Shown piece by piece: positions 33,893 to 42,387 of a stretch of DNA of 64,000 bases. The stretch comes from Methylocella tundrae (lineage in GTDB: Bacteria > Pseudomonadota > Alphaproteobacteria > Rhizobiales > Beijerinckiaceae). The translations under genes were made by a program, and so were the position numbers. The notes under the pieces were generated by a model. That model saw only the letters and a list, made by a program, of their open reading frames with translations, had not been told where the DNA came from and searched no databases. The DNA is taken from assembly GCF_038024855.1 (NCBI RefSeq), contig NZ_CP139089.1, positions 1,860,001 to 1,924,000 on the forward strand, in the 5' to 3' direction. How positions within the stretch are numbered: position 1 is the first letter of the stretch; each line of letters opens with the position of its first letter.

Positions 33893-34672
33893 AGCCGCGA
33901 AGGCGGCCCGCGCATCGCGGGCCGTGCGGACCAATTGTGGGATCTGACCCGGATCCCGCAGCAGCGAGACAATCAAAGCCTTAAACGCGATGGCGCCGTC
34001 CGGGCGCATGGCGACCAGCGCCGCATGGGGCAGCTGCCGCTCGGCCGGGTCGGCGACGACGCGCAGCGCCGCGAAAGGAATCCCGCGATCGGCGGCGATC
34101 TTCGCGGCGATATGCGATTCCATGTCCACCGCATGGGCGCCGGTCTGAAGATGGAGATCACGCTTGCCGGCACTCCCGGCGACCGGCGCGTCAACCCCTA
34201 CGAAATCAACGAGCGGCGCACTGAGCGTTTCGGACAAAGCCCGCGACCAGGCGGGATCGGCGTAAACCCTCCCGCCATCAGCGCTGATGATCGAGCGCGC
34301 GACCAGAATAGCGCCGGGCGCGAGGCCGGGCGCGAGGCCTCCGGCGACGCCGAAGCTGATGATGGCGCAAGCTTTCGATGCGGCGGCTTCTTCCACCTCG
34401 CGCTTCAGACGCGCGCCCTCGCCCCCGCCCGATATGACATGAACCTGCGGCCCCGCTGCGAGCCTGGCCTCCGCCTTGAGCCCGGTAACGGCGACGATGC
34501 GCCCCCTCGCCGGATGCGCGTCTACATCCCAAACTGCGTCGTGAGGCGATTGCCGCTTTTCAGATTGCGATAACGGGCCAGCGCCCAGAGCGGGAAGAAT
34601 TTTGAATAGCCGTGATAGCGCAGGTAAAAGACGCGCGGAAAGCCGGTCGCCGTGAAGCGATTCTCTGTCCAA
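33782..34672 (-). CDS. hpnG: Adenosylhopane nucleosidase/phosphorylase-type protein HpnG (start uncertain)
   Basis: Nucleoside phosphorylase-family enzyme that removes adenine from adenosylhopane to give ribosylhopane. The conserved region reads RIVAVTGLKAEARLAAG, then IISFGVAGGLAPGLAPGAI, and AVDMESHIAAKIAADRGIPFAALRVVAD, the typical substrate-site block. Family-like sequence begins only near 34525, just at the shc stop, yet no ATG, GTG or TTG in this frame occurs there. The nearest canonical start is the TTG at 34672, 151 bases inside shc, which I give as the formal boundary. The real start may be non-canonical. Last gene of hpnACDEFG. Confidence 0.8.
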   Translation of the reverse strand: MDRESLHGDRLSARLLPALSRLFKILPALGAGPLSQSEKRQSPHDAVWDVDAHPARGRIVAVTGLKAEARLAAGPQVHVISGGGEGARLKREVEEAAASKACAIISFGVAGGLAPGLAPGAILVARSIISADGGRVYADPAWSRALSETLSAPLVDFVGVDAPVAGSAGKRDLHLQTGAHAVDMESHIAAKIAADRGIPFAALRVVADPAERQLPHAALVAMRPDGAIAFKALIVSLLRDPGQIPQLVRTARDARAAFAALLRGRQMLAVGFGFSNLGELVLDVPAEDELGGPLPV

Positions 34673-36585
34673 AACCCATCCCCCGCTTGCGTCTTCGTCA
34701 GATAGCGCAGACCCAAGGCGACTTCCGGCGAATCGACTTCCCCTGCCGCCATCAGTCCCAGCAAAGCCCATGCCGTCTGTGACGACGTGCTCGGCGCAGC
34801 CTGATAGCCTTTATACTCCAGCGCATAACTTTCGCCATCCTCTCCCCAGCCGCCATCCGCATTTTGTATGCGTTTCAGCCAGGCGGCGGCCTTTTGCACC
34901 GCCTCAAGACCGCGATCAGCGTCGATCGCGTTGAAGGCGCTAAGAACTGACCAGGTCCCGTAGATATAATTCATGCCCCAGCGGCCGAACCAGCTGCCGT
35001 CCTCTTCCTGCTCCTCGATCAGATAATCGACCGCGCGCGCGAGGGCGGGGTTCGTGCGCGCCGTCTCGCCAAGCTGCGCCAACATGGAGACGCAGCGCGC
35101 CGTGACGTCGGCCGTCGGCGGATCGAGCAGCGCGCCATGGTCCGCGAAAGGAATAGCGTTGAGATATTCCCGATCATTATCGGCGTCGAAGGCGCCGAAG
35201 CCGCCATTGGCGCTCTGTAGCCCAAGGATCCATTCCTTCGCGCGGGAAATCGCCTCGTCGTAAGAGGCGTCCTCGCCGCCTCCCGGCAAGGTCTTCGCGG
35301 CGCGATCCATCGCCAGAACGACGACCGCGGTGTCGTCGAGATCGGGATAATGTGGATTGGCGTATTGGAACGCCCATCCGCCCGGACGCACATGCGGCTT
35401 TTGCGTCGCCCAGTCGCCGGCGACATCGAGAACCTGGCGCGGCGCGAGCCAACTGAGCGCCTCCCGTACGGACGCGCCGGTCTGCTCACCGGGCGTTTTG
35501 GCGCCCGCCCCCGCGCTTTCCATCAGCGCATGGCTGGCGAGCGCCGTGTCCCAAACCGGAGAGACGCAAGGCTGGCAATAGGCCTCGTCCGCCCTGATAA
35601 TGAGGAGCCCGTCGATCGCCTTCCTGACCTGGATCATCCTCGGGTCCGAAGCCGGAACGCCGAGCGCATGAAACATCATGGCGGAATAAGCCATGGCCGG
35701 GTAGATCGCGCCGAGTCCGTCCTCTCCGTTCAGCCGTTCGGTCACGAAAGCCACGGCTTTGTCGATCGCCCTCTTCTGCGAGCGTTTTGGAAAGTAAGGC
35801 TCGAGCCAGCGCAACACATGGTCGATGCCGCCGAAGACCATCGTCCAGGGAAATGTCTGATGCGGAGCGCCCGGCCAGCGCCGCACCTGGTCTGCCGGCT
35901 CAATGAAAAGCTCCTCGATGCCAACATTGCGCGGATTGCGCGCTTTTGGCTTCAGAGCGTGCACGACCACCAGAGGCGCCAGCACCGTGCGCGCCCAATA
36001 GGAGATCTTGCTCAAATGGAACGGAAACCAGCGCGGCAGATGCATCAGTTCGACAGGCATCACCGGGACGCTGCGCCACGGCGTCGCGCCATAGAGCGAG
36101 AGCAGCGACCGGGTGAAGACATTGGTGTTGGCTGCGCCGCCATGCTTCAAAATGGCGGCCCGCGCGCGCTTCATGTGCGGAGCGTCGGGCGAATCGCCAA
36201 TCATCTTCAGCGCAAAATAAGCTTTGACCGAAGAGCTGGTGTTGAAAGCGCCCTCGGCGAACAGCGGCCAGCCGTCATCGGCAGTTTGATGCCGACGCAG
36301 ATAAACGGCGATCTTTTCTTCAAGCTCAGCGCCGGCGGGATCGCCAAGGAAATGCAGGAACAGAATATACTCGGCCGGAATGGACACGTCAGCTTCGAGT
36401 TCGAAGACAAAATGTCCGTCGGGACGCTGCTGGCCAAGAAGCGCTTTGTGGGCGCTAGAAATCGCCGCCTCGATCTGACCGAGGGCCAATCCGGGCGCTT
36501 CGCCCTCATCGGCTACGGCCGAGCCAAATTTACCTTCCACTCCAGGTTCCTTTATCCATTGCCCGCCGAAGGCCGTCGCGGTCAC
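34522..36585 (-). CDS. shc: Squalene-hopene cyclase
   Basis: Monotopic membrane-bound cyclase (HpnF) that turns squalene into hopene and hopanol. It has 687 residues. The catalytic acid motif DLDDTAV (DxDDTA) is present, with at least five QW repeats (QTADDGWPLF, QSANGGFGAFD, QEEDGSWFGRWG, QNADGGWGED, QAGDGFWTE). The C-terminal RVFYLRYHGYSKFFPLWAL is diagnostic. The GTG at 36585 overlaps the hpnE stop (GTGA) and gives a protein of normal length; the frame is open further upstream inside hpnE but encodes Arg-rich shadow sequence. Fourth step of the operon product chain. Confidence 0.95.
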   Translation of the reverse strand: MTATAFGGQWIKEPGVEGKFGSAVADEGEAPGLALGQIEAAISSAHKALLGQQRPDGHFVFELEADVSIPAEYILFLHFLGDPAGAELEEKIAVYLRRHQTADDGWPLFAEGAFNTSSSVKAYFALKMIGDSPDAPHMKRARAAILKHGGAANTNVFTRSLLSLYGATPWRSVPVMPVELMHLPRWFPFHLSKISYWARTVLAPLVVVHALKPKARNPRNVGIEELFIEPADQVRRWPGAPHQTFPWTMVFGGIDHVLRWLEPYFPKRSQKRAIDKAVAFVTERLNGEDGLGAIYPAMAYSAMMFHALGVPASDPRMIQVRKAIDGLLIIRADEAYCQPCVSPVWDTALASHALMESAGAGAKTPGEQTGASVREALSWLAPRQVLDVAGDWATQKPHVRPGGWAFQYANPHYPDLDDTAVVVLAMDRAAKTLPGGGEDASYDEAISRAKEWILGLQSANGGFGAFDADNDREYLNAIPFADHGALLDPPTADVTARCVSMLAQLGETARTNPALARAVDYLIEEQEEDGSWFGRWGMNYIYGTWSVLSAFNAIDADRGLEAVQKAAAWLKRIQNADGGWGEDGESYALEYKGYQAAPSTSSQTAWALLGLMAAGEVDSPEVALGLRYLTKTQAGDGFWTENRFTATGFPRVFYLRYHGYSKFFPLWALARYRNLKSGNRLTTQFGM

Positions 36586-37832
36586 GCCTTGCGGCCAGCG
36601 ATCACATCCGCCGCGCGATGTCCTGACCGGATGGCGCCTTCGATCGTCGCGGGTAAGCCTGTCGCCGTCCAGTCCCCGGCCAGCGTCAGATTGGCGACGC
36701 TGGTCACGGCGTCGGGGCGGCGCGCATTCTCCTGCGGTGTCGCGGCGAAAGTCGCGCGCTTTTCCTTGATGATTTGCCACGGCGGCAGCGGCTGATCAAT
36801 ATGCGCCGCTTCAGCTACTTCCGCCCAAAGCCGCGCGGCAAGCTCCTCGCGCCCAGCGTCGAGCAGGCGATCCGCGCCGCTGATGGTCACGGACAGCCGA
36901 TCCTTGAAGGCGAAAATCCATTCGACCTCGCCATTGACGACGCCAAGAATGGGCGGCAGACCCGCCGGCGGCGCGATCTTGAAATGGGCGTTGACGATCG
37001 CCCGGAAATCCTGCGGGGCGACGAGGCCCGGCATCAGATCCTGCGCAACCCCCGGGGGCGTGGCGAGAATGACTTCATCCTCCACGTTCAGATCGACGCG
37101 CGCGTCGCCGAAATCCAGCGCCGCCGCGCGGTCGCCGGCAAATATGATTTTCCGCAACCGATGGTCGAGCCGGACGTCGGCGCCGCGCTTGACGAGATGC
37201 ATCACGGCCGGCTCGATGAAGGCGGCCGAAAGGCCATGCGCGACGATGGGGCGGCAGGCGGCGCCTCCGCGTGCAAGCGTCTCCGCGACGACCGCCCCCG
37301 CGAGCTTCGAGGAGCCCTCGGCCGGCTCGGTGTTGAGAGCGGCGAGGAGAAACGGCCGCCATAGCCTGTCATAGAGCGCGCCCCGGCAAGTCAGCACCTC
37401 GTCGATGCGCTTGTCGCGCCCCGGAATGAGAAGCTTTGCCAAGCCGAGATAGTCGCGCCAGCCCGTATCAGGAACGCGGCGGCCCTTCGCGAAAATCCAC
37501 CAGGGCAGCGGGCCGGCGTTGGGGCGCAGGCGCCAGCGCTCCTTGGTGGCGAGATCGACGAAAGCGAAATCAGCCTCGGCCGGTTGCGACACGCCTTTGA
37601 GGCCGCCGACCCGGCGCAGAAAATCCAGCGCCTCGGCATTCCCCGACAGCAGCAAATGGTTGCCATTGTCGATCACCATGCCGAGTGTCGTATCGAAATA
37701 AGACCGGCAGCGCCCGCCAGCCTGGCGGGCGGCCTCATAGACGATGATGTTGCGAGAGCCTCCCGCAAGGCGCACCGCGGCGGCGAGCCCGGCGAGGCCC
37801 GCGCCTATCACGTGGACGACAGCTTTTGCCAT
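36582..37832 (-). CDS. hpnE: Hydroxysqualene dehydroxylase HpnE
   Basis: FAD-dependent amine oxidase-like enzyme that reduces hydroxysqualene to squalene. It has 416 residues. The N-terminal dinucleotide-binding motif VHVIGAGLAGLAAAVRL is followed by YEAARQAGGRCRSYFD and DNGNHLLLSGN, and the C-terminal FAD motif is LTLAGDWTATGLPATIEGAIRSG. The ATG at 37832 places the GxGxxG motif ten residues in; an ATG at 37859 would overlap the hpnD stop. The stop overlaps the shc start by 4 nt. Confidence 0.92.
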   Translation of the reverse strand: MAKAVVHVIGAGLAGLAAAVRLAGGSRNIIVYEAARQAGGRCRSYFDTTLGMVIDNGNHLLLSGNAEALDFLRRVGGLKGVSQPAEADFAFVDLATKERWRLRPNAGPLPWWIFAKGRRVPDTGWRDYLGLAKLLIPGRDKRIDEVLTCRGALYDRLWRPFLLAALNTEPAEGSSKLAGAVVAETLARGGAACRPIVAHGLSAAFIEPAVMHLVKRGADVRLDHRLRKIIFAGDRAAALDFGDARVDLNVEDEVILATPPGVAQDLMPGLVAPQDFRAIVNAHFKIAPPAGLPPILGVVNGEVEWIFAFKDRLSVTISGADRLLDAGREELAARLWAEVAEAAHIDQPLPPWQIIKEKRATFAATPQENARRPDAVTSVANLTLAGDWTATGLPATIEGAIRSGHRAADVIAGRKA

Positions 37833-37845
37833 CAGGCCGGTCTCA

Positions 37846-38745
37846 TCAGACGAGCCCATAGCGCAGCAGCGCAAGCACAATGCGAAATTTCGACGCCCGG
37901 ACGCGCGCGCGCGGCGGCGTGAAACCGCTCTCGCGAAGGCGCGCCAGAATGGGCCGATAGGCCATCGCCATGATCATCGGCGCGCGCACGGATTTGCGCG
38001 GGCAGCGCGCCATGATGGCCAGCGCCTCGCGGAAATGATTTTCCGCGCGCAAAATGAGAGGAGCGCAGGCGTCGGCGAGCGCCGGATGCGCGAGAACCGT
38101 CTGCGGCGTCGTCTCGTCGATGCCGGCGGCGGTCAAGGCCTCGCGCGGCAGATAAAGCCGGCCGATCCCTGCGTCCTCATCAAGGTCGCGCAGGATATTT
38201 GTGAGTTGCAGCGCACGGCCGAGATGATGCGCGAGCGGGCCGCCCTCCTGCGCCGGAACGCCGAAAACCCGCACGCTGAGGCGCCCGACCGCGCTCGCGA
38301 CGCGGTCGCAATAGAGATCGAGGGTCGCAAAGTCCGGCGCCCTGATGTCGGCGTCGACATCCATCTCCATGCCGTCGATGACCGCCAGGAAGTCCTCCCG
38401 GCGCAGATCGAAGGAACCGATCGCGGCCGCAAGCCCCGGAGTAACGTTTGGCGCAAGGCTTGCGGCGAAGGCCTGCGGCGGCGTTCCGGCGTAAAGCGCG
38501 TCGATGTCGCTCCGCCACTGCGCCAGCGCCGCTTTTCGCGCCGGGGCCGGCCCGCCGTCATCTGCGATGTCGTCGACGGCGCGGCAGAAGGAATAGATTT
38601 CGAACATCGCCTCGCGCTGCGCCGGCGGCAGAATGCGCATCGCCGCATAAAAGGAGCTGCCGCGCGAATGCGCAGCGGCGTCCGCCCCCGTGTTCTGCGG
38701 CTCGGGGCAGGCTTTCGCCGCCCCGGCTTGAGCGTTGGCGATCAT
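37846..38745 (-). CDS. hpnD: Presqualene diphosphate synthase HpnD
   Basis: Trans-isoprenyl diphosphate synthase of the squalene/phytoene synthase family, joining two farnesyl diphosphates to presqualene diphosphate. It has 299 residues. The first Asp-rich motif is YSFCRAVDDIADD (around residue 53), and the second is LQLTNILRDLDEDAGIGRLYLP, DxxED-type, around 184. It overlaps hpnC by 4 nt (ATGA). Confidence 0.93.
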   Translation of the reverse strand: MIANAQAGAAKACPEPQNTGADAAAHSRGSSFYAAMRILPPAQREAMFEIYSFCRAVDDIADDGGPAPARKAALAQWRSDIDALYAGTPPQAFAASLAPNVTPGLAAAIGSFDLRREDFLAVIDGMEMDVDADIRAPDFATLDLYCDRVASAVGRLSVRVFGVPAQEGGPLAHHLGRALQLTNILRDLDEDAGIGRLYLPREALTAAGIDETTPQTVLAHPALADACAPLILRAENHFREALAIMARCPRKSVRAPMIMAMAYRPILARLRESGFTPPRARVRASKFRIVLALLRYGLV

Positions 38746-39617
38746 TGCGCCGCCTTCCAGGCCGGCCGCGCCAAACGCCGCAGGATATTGGGAAGGCTGG
38801 ACGCAACGCCGACGCAGGCCCAGCCTAACGCGGCCGCCTTGCCGAGATGAACTTCATCCCTCAAAGGGTCGCGTTCGCGTAAGATCTGGTTGAGCCGCTG
38901 AGCCAGCTTTGCGATCACCGCAGTCTCGAGACTGAGGCGCAGATCGCGGACCTGTGGCGGCAAAGCGGCGCCGGTCTCGATCAGCGTCGCGGTTTTGGCG
39001 ATGAGGCCGTCAAGAGAGGCTCTGAGTTGCGGCGACGCCTTGTCGGCGGCAAGGGCTCCGATGCATGCGCCGGTCCCGGCAAGCGCGTCGCCGGGGATAT
39101 AGACGCGATCGAGATTGCGATAGTCGGCGGCGCAGTCCTGCAAATGATTGATGACCTGCAATGCGCTGCAAAGCGCGTCGGAGGCAGGCCATGTCGCTTC
39201 GCTCTCGCCATGGACGTCGAGCACGAATCGGCCGACCGGCGCCGCCGAATGGGCGCAATAGTCCATCAATTCATCCCAATTGGCGTAGCGGTGCTTGACC
39301 GCGTCCATGCGGAATGCGCGCAGGAGAGCGAGCGCGTGGCGCGGCGACAATTTTTTCTGCGCGGCGAGAATCGCCCGCAGAGGCTTTGCCGCCGCAACCG
39401 CTTCGCTTTTACCCAGCAGCGTCGCCTCGAAAGCGTCGAGCCCGTCGAGCTTTTGCTGTGGTGACAAAAGCCCATTGTCTACAACGTCGTCGGCGCCGCG
39501 CGCGAACTGATAATAGGCGAGGATCGCGGCTCGGTGCTGCGGCGCGATCAGCTTCGAGGCGACCGGGAAATTCTCGCCCTTATGCGTTTTTGAAGGTTCG
39601 ATCGCGACAGCGCTCAT
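38742..39617 (-). CDS. hpnC: Hydroxysqualene synthase HpnC
   Basis: Squalene/phytoene synthase-family enzyme that converts presqualene diphosphate to hydroxysqualene. It has 291 residues. Motifs are YQFARGADDVVDNG (first Asp-rich site, around residue 40) and VINHLQDCAADYRNLDRVYIP (second site). The ATG at 39617 overlaps the hpnA stop (ATGA); the frame runs upstream to 39866, but that part is Arg-rich and lies inside hpnA. HpnC, D and E together replace a one-step squalene synthase. Confidence 0.93.
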   Translation of the reverse strand: MSAVAIEPSKTHKGENFPVASKLIAPQHRAAILAYYQFARGADDVVDNGLLSPQQKLDGLDAFEATLLGKSEAVAAAKPLRAILAAQKKLSPRHALALLRAFRMDAVKHRYANWDELMDYCAHSAAPVGRFVLDVHGESEATWPASDALCSALQVINHLQDCAADYRNLDRVYIPGDALAGTGACIGALAADKASPQLRASLDGLIAKTATLIETGAALPPQVRDLRLSLETAVIAKLAQRLNQILRERDPLRDEVHLGKAAALGWACVGVASSLPNILRRLARPAWKAAQ

Positions 39618-40612
39618 TTCAAATGCCCATTCTGGGTGAACCACGCCAACGCGTCGCTCAACGCTTCGCGATAGGGCCGCGCAGCATAGCCGAGGCAACG
39701 CTCGGCCTTGGCCGAACTGAAAAACATCCGGTGCTTCGACATGCGCAGGCCGTCGATCGTCACGAAAGGCTCTTTTTGAGTGAAATGCGCGGCGGCTTCG
39801 GCGGCAAGGGCCAGGGGATAGAGCAGCGGACGCGGGAAGCGAAACCGCGGCGGCCTGCGCCCGCACAATTCGGCAATATCGCCCAGCATGCGGGCGAGCG
39901 GCACATCCTGCCCGCCGAGAATATAGTGTTCGCCGATTTTGCCTTGACGAAGCGCGGCGAGATGACCCTCGGCAACATCGTCGACATGGACGAGATTGAG
40001 GCCGGTGTCGACATAGCCCGGGATGCGGCCCATCGCCGCCTCGACAATGATGCGGCCCGTCGGCGTCGGCTTCACGTCGCGCGGACCGACCGGGGTCGAG
40101 GGATGCACGATGACGGCCGGCAGTTGTTTGCGCGCGATCATCTCCTGCACAATGTTCTCGGCGACGATCTTACTGCGCTTATAGGCTCCGATGGCGCTGG
40201 ACGCAGGCAGCTTCGCTGTTTCATCGGCGGGAGCGCCGCTCAAGGGACATGCGATGGTGGCGACGCTGCTCGTATAGACGACGCGCTCGACGCCGGCGGC
40301 GAGCGCCGCCTCCATCAGGACGCGCGTGCCCTCGCTGTTGGTGCGAAGGATGTCCTGCGGGCGGCGCGCCCAAAGGCGATAATCGGCGGCGACATGGAAC
40401 AGGAACCGCGCGTCGGCCATCGCCTTGGCGACGGACGCGGGATCGCACATATCGCCTTCGACAATTTCAGCGTCGAGATTGGCGAGATTCAGCCGGCTCG
40501 CGGTCGGGCGCAGCAGCACCCTGACCCGATAGCCGGTTTTCGCCAAGGCATGCGCCACGGCGGATCCGACGAAGCCCGAGGCTCCCGTGACCAGAACCTT
40601 GTCACCCGTCAC
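39614..40612 (-). CDS. hpnA: Hopanoid-associated sugar epimerase HpnA
   Basis: NAD-dependent epimerase/dehydratase-family protein of 332 residues, first gene of the minus-strand hopanoid operon. The Rossmann motif is VLVTGASGFVGSAVA (GxxGxxG), the catalytic area has YTSSVATI and YKRSKIVAE (YxxxK), and HPSTPVGPRDVKPTPTG follows. Its exact reaction in hopanoid side-chain synthesis is not settled. The GTG at 40612 puts the motif at residue 7 as in homologues; the frame extends to an ATG at 40672. Confidence 0.87.
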   Translation of the reverse strand: MTGDKVLVTGASGFVGSAVAHALAKTGYRVRVLLRPTASRLNLANLDAEIVEGDMCDPASVAKAMADARFLFHVAADYRLWARRPQDILRTNSEGTRVLMEAALAAGVERVVYTSSVATIACPLSGAPADETAKLPASSAIGAYKRSKIVAENIVQEMIARKQLPAVIVHPSTPVGPRDVKPTPTGRIIVEAAMGRIPGYVDTGLNLVHVDDVAEGHLAALRQGKIGEHYILGGQDVPLARMLGDIAELCGRRPPRFRFPRPLLYPLALAAEAAAHFTQKEPFVTIDGLRMSKHRMFFSSAKAERCLGYAARPYREALSDALAWFTQNGHLK

Positions 40613-40807
40613 GCCATCCAGTTCCCGTGTACGCGCAAATCGTTTCTTGCCCCACTGCCGCGGCAATATCACCTATGGCATCATTTCAGCAACCGCCGTC
40701 AATGGCTGGTTTCCAAACTGCGGCGATCGCGCGCTGGCGCGGATGCGCGCGGAGCGTTATGAACACGCCAAATTTTATTGCCTGACGTTTGAAAAAGAAG
40801 AGCGCCC

Positions 40808-42103
40808 ATGACCCTCATCGCCGATCTTTCCACGCCTGAGCTCGCGGCGCTGCGAAGCAGCGTTCAAGCCCAATATGACGCCTTCCGCGGCCAGGGTCTG
40901 AAGCTCGATATGACGCGCGGCAAGCCCGCGCCGGATCAGCTCGATCTCGCCAACGCCATGCTCGCCCTTCCCGGCAATGGCGATTATTTCAGCGCGGCTG
41001 GCGAGGACGGGCGCAATTACGGCAATTTGCAGGGTCTCGCCGAAACGCGGGCGCTGTTCTCGCCCATTCTCGGCGCGCCCGTGGACGGTGTCGTCGTCGG
41101 CGACAATTCGAGCCTCGCCTTGATGCATGACTGCATCGTCTATGCTCTGCTCAAGGGCGTTCCCGGCTCGGCGCGGCCGTGGTCGAAAGAGGGAAGCCCC
41201 GCTTTCATCTGCCCCGCGCCCGGCTATGACCGTCATTTCGCGATCCTTGAGGAATTCGGCATCCGCATGCTGCCCGTCGCCATGACGGGCCACGGACCGG
41301 ATATGGACGCTGTTGAAAAGCTCGCCGCTGATCCTTCCGTCAAAGGCATGTGGTGCGTGCCGAAATATTCCAATCCGACCGGAGAGATCTATTCCGACGA
41401 GACGATCGCACGGTTGGCCGCGATGCGCGCGGCCGCGCCCGATTTCCGGCTGTTCTGGGATAACGCCTATTGCGTCCATCATTTGACGGAACGCCGCAAC
41501 GAAATCCCCAACATCCTTGAAGAATGCGAACGCGCCGGCCATCCCGACCGGGCCTTCATCTTCGCCTCGACGTCGAAAGTCACGCTTGCCGGGGCCGGCG
41601 TCGCCTTTTTCGCCTCCTCCGCCGCCAATGTGCGCTGGTATCTTTCCAGCGCGTCGAAGCGCTCGATCGGCCCGGACAAGCTGAACCAGCTGCGCCACGT
41701 CCGCTTTCTGCGCGACGTCGCCGGCATCGAGCGCCACATGGACGCCCATCGCGCTCTGATCGCGCCGAAATTCGCCGCCGTCGCCGAGGCGCTGGAGCGT
41801 CATCTCGCGGGGACCGGCGCCGCACGCTGGACCGCGCCGGAGGGCGGCTATTTCATCAGCGTCGAAGCCACCGCCGGAACGGCGCAGCGCGTCGTGGAGC
41901 TGGCCAAGGCCGCCGGCGTCGCGCTCACCCCCGCCGGCGCCACCTGGCCGTATGGCAAAGACCCGCATGACAGCAACCTGCGCCTCGCGCCGACCTTCCC
42001 GACCCTCGCGGAGGTGCGCGCCGCGTCGGAGGGAATAGCGCTCTGCATTCTCCTCGCGGCGATCGAAGCGCGCGCTGTCCATCGCGCCGAATCCGCCGCC
42101 TAG
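40808..42103 (+). CDS. Aspartate aminotransferase-like PLP enzyme (fold type I)
   Basis: PLP-dependent aminotransferase of 431 residues. It resembles the subgroup of aspartate aminotransferases first seen in actinobacteria (type Ic). Seen are LDMTRGKPAPDQLDLANAML near the N-terminus, YGNLQGLAETRALF, KYSNPTGEIYSDETIARLA around residue 182, LFWDNAYCVHHL with the cofactor Asp, and FASTSKVTLAGAGVAFF with the Schiff-base Lys around 257. The amino donor and acceptor cannot be assigned further. It is divergent from hpnA; there is no evidence of a hopanoid role. A dispersed repeat overlaps its TAG stop. Confidence 0.82.
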   Translation: MTLIADLSTPELAALRSSVQAQYDAFRGQGLKLDMTRGKPAPDQLDLANAMLALPGNGDYFSAAGEDGRNYGNLQGLAETRALFSPILGAPVDGVVVGDNSSLALMHDCIVYALLKGVPGSARPWSKEGSPAFICPAPGYDRHFAILEEFGIRMLPVAMTGHGPDMDAVEKLAADPSVKGMWCVPKYSNPTGEIYSDETIARLAAMRAAAPDFRLFWDNAYCVHHLTERRNEIPNILEECERAGHPDRAFIFASTSKVTLAGAGVAFFASSAANVRWYLSSASKRSIGPDKLNQLRHVRFLRDVAGIERHMDAHRALIAPKFAAVAEALERHLAGTGAARWTAPEGGYFISVEATAGTAQRVVELAKAAGVALTPAGATWPYGKDPHDSNLRLAPTFPTLAEVRAASEGIALCILLAAIEARAVHRAESAA

Positions 42104-42215
42104 CGCTTTCCGATCGAATGGAGTCATTCGATCGACCAGAAATCGCTCGATATTCAAAAGCTTGAGCATATTCTTGTCGATCAGATCGAACCGATCTGAT
42201 CGGAATATGCTCTAG
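42102..42215 (+). repeat. Dispersed ~110-bp bipartite palindromic repeat, copy A3 (most intact)
   Basis: AGCGCTTTC opens the element, its first two bases being part of the upstream TAG stop. Hairpin 1 is CGATCGAATG-GAGT-CATTCGATCG, perfect over 10 bp. After CAGAAATCGCTC and ATTCAAAAGCTT comes hairpin 2, in which GAGCATATTC (TTGT) CGATCAGATCG pairs with CGATCTGATCG GAATATGCTC through an AAC loop. This copy best defines the consensus. Confidence 0.88.
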
Positions 42216-42387
42216 CGGGGCGAACAGAAGACGCCGCCCTTAATCTGGAGTAAAGCGTCAGCGATCGCATCATGCGACCGACCTGATGTCCAAACCGTGA
42301 ATTGCCGTGAAGGCGCCGACGCCTTCATAAACGGGCGCGGGCGCGGGCGAGTCCCGCCCGCACATCGAAGCTAGCTGGTAGAGATTT

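Noticed and set aside
35350-36795. 481-codon open frame antisense to shc
   Set aside because: Shadow of squalene-hopene cyclase; no start signal or domain.
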